The notes: a model not told the origin generated them from the sequence alone. 64,000 nucleotides of DNA from Asparagopsis taxiformis (GCA_030407315.1 JALQPE010002610.1:1-64000), one strand, 5' to 3'; positions 10,603-21,400 are shown, numbered from the stretch's first letter. Numbers and translations are program-made.

Positions 10603-11420
10603 ACTCTGCCAGTAGAGGCATATGGGTCTATGACCTTCTCGACAGGTTGAGCATTAGCATTTTCGGCTGCTGCCTTCTCGGCTTCTGCTCGAGCAGCCTC
10701 GCGGCGCAATTCTTCTTCCCTACGCTTTCGAGCGTCCGCCAGTATCTGTTGGTTGCGGCGACCATAGTCCTCATAGGGATTCGCTGAAGCGTCACGACCA
10801 GAAGAGGTACGAGCCGCCGGGGCGGAAGGACGAGAAGTAATCGGACGCGAACTTGGCGAAGGCCTGACGTTCGGCTGCCTTGTTGGCCTGGGCGTAGCGC
10901 CTCCCTCGGCGACGACTTCTATCACCTCCTCGGTGTCGGCCGGCATGGCTCCCCTTGGGGACGGGCCGGCGGCCTTCGATGACTCACCTTCGCGTGACGG
11001 CGGATTAACCGATGACGGTTTGACACTAGCCACTGGGGTGGAAGGCTTCGGGGAAGCAGGCGATTCAGCCGGAACAGAGTCGCGCTCTTGTGCGCTTGCC
11101 CTGGTAGGGGGGACCGTCTCTTCGGAACGCGCTTGCGCACTCACAACCTTGCCAGCAGGCGACGCTGGATCAGCGGTGCCTTTGGCGGCAGTCGAACGCG
11201 TTCGCGTTTGCGATTGAGCCGCGGTGGCTGACGGCACGCGTGGCGCTGAAGTCGACGAAGACTTAGCCGGTGTAGGCGGGACCCCGGTGCGGGAAGAGGA
11301 AGCCTGGTGGCGAGTCGTGGGTCGGCGAACGCTGGAGCGTGTGGTAGGACGGTTGGGCGAACCCATATTGTCTCCTTCCTCTTCGGAGGATTCGAATTGA
11401 ATCGGAGCACGAGGGGTCAT
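10603..11420 (-). pseudogene. Truncated antisense ORF of retroelement copy 1
   Basis: The frame starts at ATG 11418-11420 (MTPRAPIQFESSEEE) and matches the N-terminal 270 or so residues of the ORF at 14829-18095 almost residue for residue. It has a low-complexity Ser/Pro/Thr/Ala stretch, then the charged helix region (ARKRREEELRREAARAEAE). Beyond 10603 the frame runs on into unrelated local repeat sequence and encodes a chimeric tail. The C-terminal three quarters are absent. Confidence 0.8.
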
Positions 11421-11919
11421 CCTAAAAGCCAGTAGAGGCGATGACGGACGTTGATAAAAACCCTGAAGCGGGACGAGCAAGTGGCCTATTGGCTTAAGTC
11501 TCCGGGAGGGAGCTGCGCTATTCAACCCAGGAAGGGGGATCGCGAGGCAATGGGCCGAAACGGCGAATGCAAGCCTCGAATTGGCACCGCTCGTGCGATC
11601 ACGCGGCTAATTATTTAGCAGATGTACGCAAAAACCCTTTGAGGGATAATGGAAAGGACGCGAATGCGTGGACGCAGTTGGACACCGAAGTGGTGAATAC
11701 GCTGTTTTGCGTTAGGACGATGATGAACCTGAAACAGGTATTGATTCCAATAGGAAACGGTCGGCGGAACTCGGGAAGAGTCGGATGGACAACACATTTA
11801 GTGTGCACGCGCCGCGCGCGGGAAAATTTTGAATTGCACAATGCAACGGCCACAGCCAAAAATTGTAATTTTATTTGATCAAATTTTGTCGGGACGACAA
11901 ATCTCTCAGGAGGGGGCCG

Positions 11920-12599
11920 TGTCGTACCGCCTGGCGGTCCTCGCTGATCGAGCCGTGTCGCTTCCCTATTGGGTACCCACTTACGGGATGTGCCAATCAG
12001 AAGGCACCAGCCAACTGGCGTGTTTCCTATGCTTAGGACCAGCTATGGCTGACAAATTACCCCACCCGGGCCTATCGGCCCCGGCCAAGACCCACAAGGG
12101 GCAAATTTAACTTAGGCTGATCAGCCATACATTACAATGTAAGCCTATTGGCAATGACCTCGCGGGTAGGCGAGCGCCAGTAATTGGGTTCTGATTGGTC
12201 ACTAACTGGATATTTATTCCTAACCACTAACCCTAGCTTACAGTAGACTTAGTATAAAACTGCCACTGGAATAGCCAGTAGGCACGGTTCTAGAGTAACG
12301 TAAACTCAAGTGGAATTACGACCCACAGGAACAGTGTTCGCATACCTATTGTTCAACCCCTCTCCGGGAAAACCTTAGGGTTAGCCAACAGCTCGACGGA
12401 TTACGTCATCTTGCTCCATTAATACGCACCTCGCGTGAGCGCTATAATCGCACAACCCCCTCCGGGTAGCGATACCTTCTCTCTTACGAGATTACCCGCC
12501 GGGTACCTATAAGGTTCATCTGCTCTACCGCTTCCTCTACCGAGGCTCGGGACACCTGTCGGGTGGTTTGCCGCTCTAGCGGATTTTCTACCTGCTACA
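11920..12599 (+). repeat. 3' LTR of retroelement copy 1
   Basis: The LTR starts TGTCGTACC and ends CTGCTACA (TG...CA). A TATAAAA box lies at 12253-12259. It is 680 bp long, against 683 bp in the complete copy, with only scattered differences by eye. A polypurine tract precedes it, which fixes it as a 3' LTR in plus orientation. Confidence 0.85.
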
Positions 12600-12949
12600 G
12601 GACCGATGTTGCCACCTTGTGCACTTGCCCTAGTGGGAGGAACCGACTTTTCGGAGCGCGAAGGAGTCCCGACGACCTTGCCGGAAGGCGATGCTGTTTC
12701 AGCCGAAGCCTTGGCGGCAGTCGAACGAGTCCGCGTCTGCGGTGGAGCCGCGGAGGCGATCGGCGCACTTGTCGCAGGAGTCGAAGAGGACTTAACCGGC
12801 GTTGGCGTAACCCCAGTGCGGGAAGAGGATGCCTGGTGGCGAGTGGTCGGGCGGCGAACGCTTGAACGCGTGGTTGGACGGTTGGGCGAACCCATGTTTT
12901 CCCCTTCCTCCTCTGAGGACTCGAATTGAATCGGAGCACGAGGGGTCAT
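12600..12949 (-). pseudogene. Truncated antisense ORF of retroelement copy 2
   Basis: The frame is open from ATG 12947-12949 (MTPRAPIQFESSEEE) for about 117 codons, until it runs into the LTR of copy 1. Aligned with the ORF at 14829, the first 57 codons differ at about 20 synonymous and 3 amino-acid-changing codons (D/E, P/T, A/V). That pattern points to protein-level constraint while the two lineages diverged. Confidence 0.75.
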
Positions 12950-13640
12950 CTTAAAGCCAGTAGAGGCGACAGAGGATGCTGCGGAAACCCTTAGCGGGAT
13001 GAGTGAACCGCCTATTGGCTTAAATCTCCAAACGGGAGCTGTGGTACGCAACCCTGAATGGAATTCGCAAGGCAATTGGCCGGGGTGACGAATCCAAAGC
13101 CTCGAGTTGGCACCGCTCACGCGATCGCGCGGTAAGTTATCTTGCAGATGGATGCAAAAACCCTTTGAGGGATGACGGAAGGGACACGAATTCTCGTCCA
13201 CTGTGGACACCGAGGGGGTGAGTACGCTCTTTCGCGTGGGATCGATAAAGAAACCTGCAACGGGTGTTGATTCCAATGGGAAACGGTCGGTGGACTTCCG
13301 GAAGAGTCGGATGGGCTAAAACGAAATTATCAAACACGCGCTGGGCGCGGGAAAATCTGAATGCAGAAAATGCAACAGCTATAGCCCAAAAATTGTAATT
13401 TTTCTAATTTTGTCGGGACGACAAACCTCTCAGGAGGGGACCATGTCATACCGCCTGGCGGTCCTCTCATTCAGAGTCGTGTCGCTTCCCTATTGGGTGC
13501 CCACTTGAGGGATGTGCCAATCACAAGGCACCAGCCAACTGGGCGTGTTTCCTGTAATTGGGACAAGCGCAAGGCTGTAAACACCCTATTCGGGCCTACT
13601 GGCCCCGGCCAAGACCCCACAAGGGACAAATTTCTAACTT

Positions 13641-13645
13641 AAGCT
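13641..13645. repeat. Target-site duplication AAGCT (left)
   Basis: AAGCT directly precedes the TG of the complete element's left LTR. The same five bases follow its right LTR at 26103-26107. A 5-bp duplication is usual for Ty3/gypsy integrases. Confidence 0.9.
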
Positions 13646-14328
13646 TGTAGCAGGTAAAAAATCCGCTAGAGCGGCAAACCACCCGACAGGTGTCCCGAGC
13701 CTCGGTAGAGGAAGTGGTAGAGCAGATGAACCTTATAGGTACCCGGCGGGTAGTCTCGTGAGAGAGAAGGGATCGCTACCCGGAGGGGGTTGTGCGATTA
13801 TAGCGCTCACGCGAGATGCGTATTAATGGAGCAAGATGACGTAATCCGTCGAGCTGTTGGCTAACCCTAAGGTTTTCCCGGAGAGGGGTTGAACAATAGG
13901 TATGCGAACACTGTTCCTGTGGGTCGTAATTCCACTTGAGTTTACGTTACTCTAGAAACCGTGCCTACTGGCTATTCCAGTGGCAGTTTTATACTAAGTC
14001 TACTGTAAGCTAGGGTTAGTGGTTAGGAATAAATATCCAGTTAGTGACCAATCAGAACCCAATTACTGGCGCTCGCCTACCCGCGAGGTCATTGCCAATA
14101 GGCTTACATTGTAATGTATGGCTGATCAGCCTAAGTTAAAATTTGCCCCTTGTGGGGTCTTGGCCGGGGCCGATAGGCCCGGGTGGGGTTATTTGTCAGC
14201 CATAGCTGGTCCTAAGTATAGGAAACACGCCAGTTGGCTGGTGCCTTCTGATTGGCACATCCCGTAAGTGGGTACCCAATAGGGAAGCGACACGGCTCGA
14301 TCAGCGAGGACCGCCAGGCGGTACGACA
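13646..14328 (-). repeat. 3' LTR of the complete element
   Basis: 683 bp, reading TGTAGCAGG...TACGACA on the plus strand (TG...CA ends on either strand). In element sense it follows the polypurine tract. The minus-strand TATAAAA lies at 13993-13987. Differences from the other LTR, seen by eye, are an A/G near its start, CCC/CTC in the CAGAACYCAATT block and GTA/GCA in CCTAAGYATAGG. Confidence 0.95.
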
Positions 14329-14331
14329 CGG

Positions 14332-14340
14332 CCCCCTCCT
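14332..14340 (-). other. Polypurine tract (plus-strand primer site)
   Basis: On the minus strand AGGAGGGGG is followed by CCG and then the TG of the 3' LTR. Equivalent tracts precede the 3' LTRs of copies 1 and 2. Its place next to the left LTR proves that the gag-pol strand is the element's sense strand. Confidence 0.85.
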
Positions 14341-14346
14341 GAGAGA

Positions 14347-14363
14347 TTTGTCGTCCCGACAAA
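14347..14363. repeat. Conserved 7-bp hairpin beside the polypurine tract
   Basis: TTTGTCG and CGACAAA are exact reverse complements around a 3-nt loop. The same sequence is kept at 11885-11901 (copy 1) and 13409-13425 (copy 2), although bases on either side of it differ in copy 2. Confidence 0.75.
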
Positions 14364-14828
14364 ATTTGATCAAATAAAATTACAATTTTTGGCTGTGGCC
14401 GTTGCATTGTGCAATTCAAAATTTTCCCGCGCGCGGCGCGTGCACACTAAATGTGTTGTCCATCCGACTCTTCCCGAGTTCCGCCCGACCGTTTCCTATT
14501 GGAATCAATACCTGTTTCAGGTTCATCATCGTCCTAACGCAACACAGCGTATTCACCCCTTCGGTGTCCAACTGCGTCCACGCATTCGCGTCCTTTCCAT
14601 TATCCCTCAAAGGGTTTTTGCGTCCATCTGCTAAATAATTAGCCGCGTGATCGCACGAGCGGTGCCAATTCGAGGCTTGCATTCGCCGTTTCGGCCCATT
14701 GCCTCGCGATCCCCCTTCCTGGGTTGAATAGCGCAGCTCCCTCCCGGAGACTTAAGCCAATAGGCCACTTGTTCGTCCCGCTTCAGGGTTTTTATCAACG
14801 TCCGTCATCGCCTCTACTGGCTTTTAGG

Positions 14829-17800
14829 ATGACCCCTCGTGCTCCGATTCAATTCGAATCCTCTGAAGAGGAAGGAGACAATATGGGTTCGCCCAACCGT
14901 CCTACCACACGCTCCAGCGTTCGCCGTCCCACGACGCGCCACCAGGCTTCCTCCTCCCGCACCGGGGTTCCGCCTACACCGGCTAAGTCTTCGTCGACTT
15001 CAGCGCCACGCGTGCCGTCAGCCACCGCGGCTCAATCGCAAACGCGAACGCGTTCGACTGCCGCCAAAGGCACCGCTGATCCAGCGTCGCCTGCTGGCAA
15101 GGTTGTGAGTGCGCAAGCACGTTCCGAAGAGACGGTCCCCCCTACCAGGGCAAGCGCACAAGAGCGCGACTCTGTTCCGGCTGAATCGCCTGCTTCCCCG
15201 AAGCCTTCCACCCCAGTGGCAAGTGTCAAACCGTCATCGGTTAATCCGCCGTCACGCGAAGGTGAGTCATCGAAGGCCGCCGGCCCGTCCCCAAGGGGAG
15301 CCATGCCGGCCGACACCGAGGAGGTGATAGAAGTCGTCGCCGAGGGAGGCGCTACGCCCAGGCCAACAAGGCAGCCGAACGTCAGGCCTTCGCCAAGTTC
15401 GCGTCCGATTACTTCTCGTCCTTCCGCCCCGGCGGCTCGTACCTCTTCTGGTCATGACGCTTCAGCGAATCCCTATGAGGACTATGGCCGCCGCAACCAA
15501 CAGATACTGGCGGACGCTCGAAAGCGTAGGGAAGAAGAATTGCGCCGCGAGGCTGCTCGAGCAGAAGCCGAGAAGGCAGCAGCCGAAAAGGCTAATGCTC
15601 AACCTGTCGAGAAGGTCATAGACCCATATGCCTCTACTGGCAGAGTTACCCGAAGTGGGTCTGGTGCGGCTGCCGCCGATGCCTCTGTAGGCGTAAGACC
15701 GTCGGGCACCGCCCTAGTTGACCCTTACGCGGTTGCGTCTGCTCCAGCACCAGCTGTTCCGTCACACGACACTCCCCCTCGGGCACCTAAGCCGACTGCC
15801 AATTGGCGCTCCATGGGAGAATTCTACCCAGCCAATGCTGATGAACTGGTGGTATTCGACTCGCAAGCCTTGCCTTTCAGGCGTGAGCTCGCCGCTCCTT
15901 GGGAACACTACCCGTTTGCGCGACTCCCTCGTAGGGACTTTACGGATCGCCCGAGAAGCGAGTTACGTCGCGATATGCTTCTCATGAGCTCCCTCCGGGG
16001 TCAAAACCATCAGGTTCAAAACGAATGTTGGTCGGCGTATGCCCGTCTCCCCTCGAGTCGCCCTATGCGTCACTTCCGTGTCCCCCATACGCTATGCAGC
16101 GACAGGACTTTCCTGCTCCATCCCGGAGATGCGCTTTACGTCGAACGTATGAATCGTCGCTTGTTCCAAGAGGGATCGTACCAAGGCTCCGTAGCGGATC
16201 TACCGATGGTTCGGTCACGCTGGTTTGCGTACCCTCCACGTCCCGATACGGGTAGCTACGAGCATCATATGCGTTTGCACGCTAGGGTTACTTCCCGAAG
16301 GATGGGGCGTCAGGTGACGGCGAATGATTATCGCGTGTTCGCGCACCGTCATGGTAGCTCTGCTGAGCCGGCCACTAGACCCATGAAGGTAGCTAGGGAA
16401 GCTTTGGACCCGCTATGGGATGATCCCACTTGGGAAGGCAAGTCATCTCCACCGATGTGTTTGCCCGTTGCCGACCCTCCGTCGCTGGTGTATTTCCACA
16501 ATTCCGCTCTTCGCGACGCGCCCGAATGGCGAATGGACAGGTTCCGATCGTACCTCGAGTTGGAGAGGGATATCCTTATAGGGATCGAGTTGGCTCGTAC
16601 CGCCGAGACGCGGGGCTTTGTGCCGGTGATGGCGGAGGAACTCCTCAATAGGGTGAGCAGTACTTGGTACGATATCCCGAAGGTTCCGGTGTCGGACGTG
16701 GTCCCCTATAGTCGGGAGTTACCTGGTTCGGTAGTGCGTCGGTTGCTGAAGGTGGCCCTTGGGGGTGATGATTATCCGCAGGAATTGGTCAGTACCAACA
16801 TCACGGGAGTGGCACCGGAGAAGGTGGTTATCTACAGGACTGTTGACTTGCCGGTGAGGGCGTTACGTATTAACGTGTTAAACCATCGAGATGGTACAGT
16901 CGCAGAGCTGCCGCCTTATCGCAGAGATGGTGAGTTCACCGAAGATGGGTATTACGGCGTGGAGCCTGACAGGTATTCCGACGGTCACCCCGACTCTTAC
17001 AAATATCAGCCTGTTGGCGAGGCATTTGTGCCGCGTCCGTGGTGGACGGCCGCCGAGGCGGGAGGCCCAGCTGGGCGTTCGCCTTACGCAGGACGGAGCT
17101 TCGCTCCTGTTGCTTCCTTACCACCCAGTGGTGCTGATGACTTGTACGAAAGTCAGGTCCCGATGACCGTCGCGCCTACCGCGCCAACCCCTCAGCCTAC
17201 AGCTGCCCCTTCATCCCAAGTGGGTCCCGCCATGGAGGCGCTTCTGACATCCGACCAAGGCTCTGAGCCATCCGTGAACGGTGATGATGTAGTCACGCGT
17301 CAGCCTCCTGCTGTTGATATCCTACGTGGGGAATTGTCGAGTCGCGAATTGCTATCGATTCCGCATGTGCGGCGGTTGGCCGATGATCTCGGGGATGGTA
17401 CGGTGGCTTCCATTTTTGCCTCTGCCAATGGGCGTTACATCGTAAGATCCGCGTTGGATGGACTCGCATTGTCGTGCATCACGTTAGCTGCTCGCTATAA
17501 GCAAGGACGCGAACAGCGTAACATCGCCCGAGAGCGTCGCCGCACAGCGGATAGGGAGGTTGAGGCCGCACGCCTGGAGGCAGCAGAATTGCGAACCCGG
17601 GTTGGGGAATTAGAAGGTGAGTTGGAGGACGCCAGGCGTCTACTGCAGCAAGCAGTTATTCCCGAAGAGGGTGGCGAGGAGGCCGTTCAGCCTGGTTACT
17701 CGCGTCGTCGCGCTAGGTCTCCCGATGAGGGTCTTCCCGAACGCAACGTGCGTACTCGTCTTCATTCCCCCGTGGGTGCTGCGGATGCTAGTAATCCTTT

Positions 17801-18095
17801 ACTTGCGCGTCTTGATGCCCGGTTAGGGTCGCCTGAGTCGCCAGATGTTTCTCCGCCTCCCGCGTCCATCCCAGCAGTTGGGTTATCCGCCTCTGCGGTT
17901 GCGTCTTCGCATGGCCCTGTGCCTGCCCGTCGTCGGGGTTCTAGTGCAGTTCCGCAACGCGGTTTGCGTCGTAATCCTACCTTCGCAAGGGTTGCACCCC
18001 GCCATCCTCGTCCTTCGACGAATGTACGCGCTCCTGCCCCTACGGCACCGTCTGCCTCTCATCGGCCTCGGCCTTCTAGCCATTATCGTCGCTAA
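14829..18095 (+). CDS. Antisense ORF of the chromovirus, unknown protein, 1088 aa
   Basis: I do not recognise this protein. The start chosen is ATG 14829 (MTPRAPIQFESSEEE), the first ATG in the frame and shared by all three copies. Residues 1-240 are Ser/Pro/Thr/Ala-rich and probably disordered. Around 245-275 lies a charged helix (ARKRREEELRREAARAEAE). The middle, about 330-760, has folded-protein composition with Trp, Tyr and Pro (GSYEHHMRLHARVTSRRMG, YFHNSALRDAPEWRMDRF). Near 890-945 is a second helical coiled-coil region (EVEAARLEAAELRTRVGELE), and the tail is Arg/Ser/Pro-rich. It occupies the place where some retroelements carry env but runs on the opposite strand, ending 306 bp from the end of pol. 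The synonymous bias against copy 2 supports it as a real gene. A capsid-like or nucleic-acid-binding role would be guesswork. Confidence 0.8.
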   Translation: MTPRAPIQFESSEEEGDNMGSPNRPTTRSSVRRPTTRHQASSSRTGVPPTPAKSSSTSAPRVPSATAAQSQTRTRSTAAKGTADPASPAGKVVSAQARSEETVPPTRASAQERDSVPAESPASPKPSTPVASVKPSSVNPPSREGESSKAAGPSPRGAMPADTEEVIEVVAEGGATPRPTRQPNVRPSPSSRPITSRPSAPAARTSSGHDASANPYEDYGRRNQQILADARKRREEELRREAARAEAEKAAAEKANAQPVEKVIDPYASTGRVTRSGSGAAAADASVGVRPSGTALVDPYAVASAPAPAVPSHDTPPRAPKPTANWRSMGEFYPANADELVVFDSQALPFRRELAAPWEHYPFARLPRRDFTDRPRSELRRDMLLMSSLRGQNHQVQNECWSAYARLPSSRPMRHFRVPHTLCSDRTFLLHPGDALYVERMNRRLFQEGSYQGSVADLPMVRSRWFAYPPRPDTGSYEHHMRLHARVTSRRMGRQVTANDYRVFAHRHGSSAEPATRPMKVAREALDPLWDDPTWEGKSSPPMCLPVADPPSLVYFHNSALRDAPEWRMDRFRSYLELERDILIGIELARTAETRGFVPVMAEELLNRVSSTWYDIPKVPVSDVVPYSRELPGSVVRRLLKVALGGDDYPQELVSTNITGVAPEKVVIYRTVDLPVRALRINVLNHRDGTVAELPPYRRDGEFTEDGYYGVEPDRYSDGHPDSYKYQPVGEAFVPRPWWTAAEAGGPAGRSPYAGRSFAPVASLPPSGADDLYESQVPMTVAPTAPTPQPTAAPSSQVGPAMEALLTSDQGSEPSVNGDDVVTRQPPAVDILRGELSSRELLSIPHVRRLADDLGDGTVASIFASANGRYIVRSALDGLALSCITLAARYKQGREQRNIARERRRTADREVEAARLEAAELRTRVGELEGELEDARRLLQQAVIPEEGGEEAVQPGYSRRRARSPDEGLPERNVRTRLHSPVGAADASNPLLARLDARLGSPESPDVSPPPASIPAVGLSASAVASSHGPVPARRRGSSAVPQRGLRRNPTFARVAPRHPRPSTNVRAPAPTAPSASHRPRPSSHYRR

Positions 18096-18401
18096 GGACT
18101 GGCAATTGCCTTTGGGAGAATAACCTCTAACGGTAGTTTGAACACGCTTTTGCGTTGCGCCATTGTTCATCAGGTAGTCCTGAGGCACCTCTGAGGTACA
18201 TTAAAGATGCATCATCACGCTGACGTGCGGATTTGTTTGTTGAAACCTTTTTTGGTCAATTTTTTCATTTCCTGAAATCTTAATTTCCACAATGGCTCCG
18301 GTTGGCGGTGATAAAGTGCGCCCTTTTTGGCTTGACCCTCCGAGGTTTGGTAGCTCCACCCAGTGGGTACCTTGTTAGGTTCTTATCCCTGTGGGGTTAT
18401 T
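18096..18401. other. Convergent spacer between antisense ORF and pol
   Basis: A 306-bp gap between the stop of the plus-strand ORF and the stop of the minus-strand pol ORF. It contains T-rich sequence (CCTTTTTTGGTCAATTTTTTC near 18245). Transcripts from both strands would overlap or end here. I see no clear AATAAA on either strand. Confidence 0.4.
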
Positions 18402-21400
18402 CTACTTCTTCCCTCTCTTGGGTTTGCGCGTGCGCGCTCGGCGTGGTTGCCGGTCACCTTCGCGGTGTTGTCTTCGACGGAAGTACCTTGATGCCCATTC
18501 AGGGGGGACGTTCGCGCGTTGCGTCCATGTCGGCTTTCGGTAGCCATACCACTTCACCAGGAACCATTGTTCCCCGTCGTCGTCAGTGACGTAATCTAGG
18601 AGATCATCGATGGGATATTCCTCCTCTGAGGTTGCGCGTTCGGCGTCGCTACTTCCCTCTGGGGTTTCCTTCGTCCCTTCAGGGAGAGCTACTCGTTCCG
18701 AGTTCGGCTGCGTGCCCTGTGGCGCTTTCTCTTGTTCCCCATTGGGGGTGGCTTCCAAAGACCTTACGGGGTTTGCCGTGGCTATCTTCTTCGCACTTGA
18801 GCGAGTGTGTCGACCCGGTTTGGGTTTTGCCAAATGGGCGGGTGCTTGACTTGCTTGGTTCGCTATGCGAAGTTCGGCTCCCGATGGAGGGTTCGCGTCC
18901 CGTTGAGGGGAAGTCGGCGTGTGTATGCGTGCTTTGATTGAGCGTCGCCTGGTCGCGTTTGCGTTGGTCAAATGCCTTGGGGCTGAGTCTGTGGCGTCGG
19001 TGCCTGCCATACTTCGGCGAGTTGCTCGCTTGTGCGACGGGAGAGCCCGGTCTGGGTTGACGTATTGGTCTTGGTCTGCATTGGCAGAGTTGTCGTGGCG
19101 TCTTTGTTGACTTCTTCGCAATTGTGTGCGATTGCGGTTGGTAGTTACCGGCTGTGTGGGTGAACGACTTGGGTCGTGTGCGTCGTTCCCAATTGTGGGT
19201 GAGTTACCGAAAGGTGAAAGACTACAAGGTTGATCCCGAGAGGGTGTTGCGAAATTTTTGCTTACGCGCACAGCGTCGGGGGCCCCCTCCTGAAGGGTGG
19301 TTTGTCCCAAACCACTACCTTCAGGTGTTATCCTAATTGTAGGTTGTCGTGGAGACGATAGTTGATCCCTGAAGGGGTATTCCTGATTAGGAGTTGGTGA
19401 AGGTGATTTGTTTGGCGCGTATTGTTGGCCGTCGCCCGGCGGTTGGCGTGATTGTGTATTTGGCGCGAGGGCATCTGCACCTGATGGTGACGCTTGTGCG
19501 TTAGCGGCATGTAGCCGAGGTGGTAAGGTTGGTTCCTCGGTTGGTCGCGGAGCGAGTGCAACTCTATCGAGACTAACCTTTTCGGTGATACCATCGCGGT
19601 CGATGTAAACCGTTCGCCGTCCGGCACGGATAACCCTATAGGGACCTTGAGCTATTGGAGTTAGCTTGTTCCGTTCACGGACTTCTGGATTATCCAGATA
19701 AACGTAATCATCGGTAGTGATGAGTCGTTTAGACTTCCGGATTGACCGGTCGAAGTTACGCTTGTAGCGTGCTTGCGCGCTGTGAAGGCGTTTACCTGCC
19801 ATATCAATGGTATCCGTAATACGGCGTAAGAAGTCTTGCTTCGTGAACGCGTCTGGCGTTGCCCTCCTTTTCACCGAATGGTGTGTCGCATATGGCGGTG
19901 GAGGTCGGCTTAGTATGAGGTCGAAGGGTGTAGTTCCCGTTGTGCGATGCACGTGCGTGTTGTACGCATAGGTTAACGCTGATGCGTAGACATCCCAGTC
20001 GTCCTGGTTATCATTGACGTAATTACGTAGCATGCTCAATAGAGTACGGTTATACCGTTCGACTTGCCCATTTGTCTGGGGATGGTATGCCGTCGTGAAG
20101 ACGTTCTTCGTTCCTAACTGGAGGCAGACAGCCTGGAAGAACTTCGACGCAAATTGCGGACCGTTATCGGATAGTAATGTCCGTGGAGGACCATACTTAA
20201 ACACCCAATGTGTACAAAAGGCTACTGCCACATGGTAAGCCGTAATGCTTCGCAGGGGCACCACTTGGGTGAGCTTGGTAAAGCGACACGAAATCACCAG
20301 TAGGTGCACGTTACCTTTCTTGGTACGAGGTAGAGGACCGAGGAGGTCAATTGCAACGTCATCCAATGGTGTGGTAGCTGGGAACAGCTGGAGGGTACTC
20401 GCATGTTTGCGCAACCGTAATCGGTTTCTCGCGCACGCTGAACAGCGTTCAACCGTTCCGGTTATGTCCGCAGCCATTGCAGGCCAGTAGTAAGATAGGC
20501 GCATCGTGTCGTACATGCGATTCTGACCAGGATGTCCTGCCAATATGCCGTGGTGGCACATCGTCAATAGACGTTGCCGTAAGGCTTTGGGTACCACAAT
20601 CTGGGATGACCCGTCCAATTTGGACTTCCTACAAAGGACACCGTCTTCATCTTCGAAGAAGAGAGAGTCAGACTTCTGCGAGGCCAGGGCCTGTTGACAG
20701 AAGTCGTCTGTTCGTTGCTCTTCGAGCCACTCTTGGAGAGTTATCGGGCAGTAGTTTTCCGTTTGCGGATGAGTTGTTAAGACGGGGGTACCGTTGCGAT
20801 TAGGCGCCTCCTCGGCGTGGTCTCTTGCTAGAGAAAGGTCGTAGAACCAAACATCAGTGTCATCATCCAAGGATGTTTCACCTTGCGGTGCGTGCGTGGC
20901 CAACAGAGTTGGTATTTCATCGTCAATAGTGACGGGCGTCTCGCCGTTAGTTTCAACACGCGAAAGGGCGTCTGGTAGTTGGTGAACCCGGCCGGGTCGG
21001 TAGACTATTTGATAGTCAAATTCCGCAAGTCGGAGGCGCCAACGGCATAGTCTCCCTGAAGGGTCGTTGATATTCATGAGCCAACGCAGCGCGTTATGGT
21101 CCGTCCGGACTACAAACTTTGTTTGCTCCAAGTATGGACGTAGGATAGTGACAGCCCATACGACGGCTAGACATTCACGCTCCGTAGGGGAGTAACCTCT
21201 TTCAGGTTTAGTCAAGGTCCGCGACCAATAGCCAATTGGCTTGAGATCGTTCTCTTCCCCTTGCTGCTGAAGCAGAGCGCATCCTATTTGGTATGCGGAA
21301 GCGTCCGTGTCTACGGTGTAGGGTTGACCCAACTTGGGTAGAGCCAGTATCGGCGGCTTGGTCATGACCTCTTTGAGAGCGTTGAACGCGCGGCGTTGGT

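Larger units (their letters stand above)
10603..12599 (+). mobile_element. Ty3/gypsy chromovirus fragment (copy 1), 3' end only, plus orientation
   Basis: This fragment is nearly identical to the reverse complement of 13646-15640 in the complete element. It holds the start of the antisense ORF (minus strand, from ATG 11420), the untranslated spacer, the hairpin at 11885-11901, the polypurine tract AGGAGGGGG (11909-11917) and a 680-bp 3' LTR (11920-12599). Gag, pol and the 5' LTR are missing: similarity stops at 10602/10603 against local repeat sequence. It ends inside the antisense-ORF region of copy 2, so it inserted into, or was joined to, copy 2. Confidence 0.85.
12600..13645 (+). mobile_element. 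Ty3/gypsy chromovirus fragment (copy 2), left part, plus orientation
   Basis: This is an older, more diverged copy of the same family. It holds the beginning of the antisense ORF (minus strand), the hairpin at 13409-13425, a polypurine tract (AGGAGGGGA near 13432) and the first part of the 3' LTR (13444-13645). The complete element splits this LTR at 13645. The LTR resumes at 26108, after the duplicated AAGCT. Confidence 0.85.

Noticed and set aside
14724..14828. 35-codon N-terminal extension of the antisense ORF
   Set aside because: That frame opens with TTG, not ATG; the first ATG is 14829, shared by all three copies.
18402..18937. Plus-strand ORFs across the pol and gag region (for example 18632-18937, 21334-21630)
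   Set aside because: They are shadows of the conserved gag-pol frames and have no motifs.
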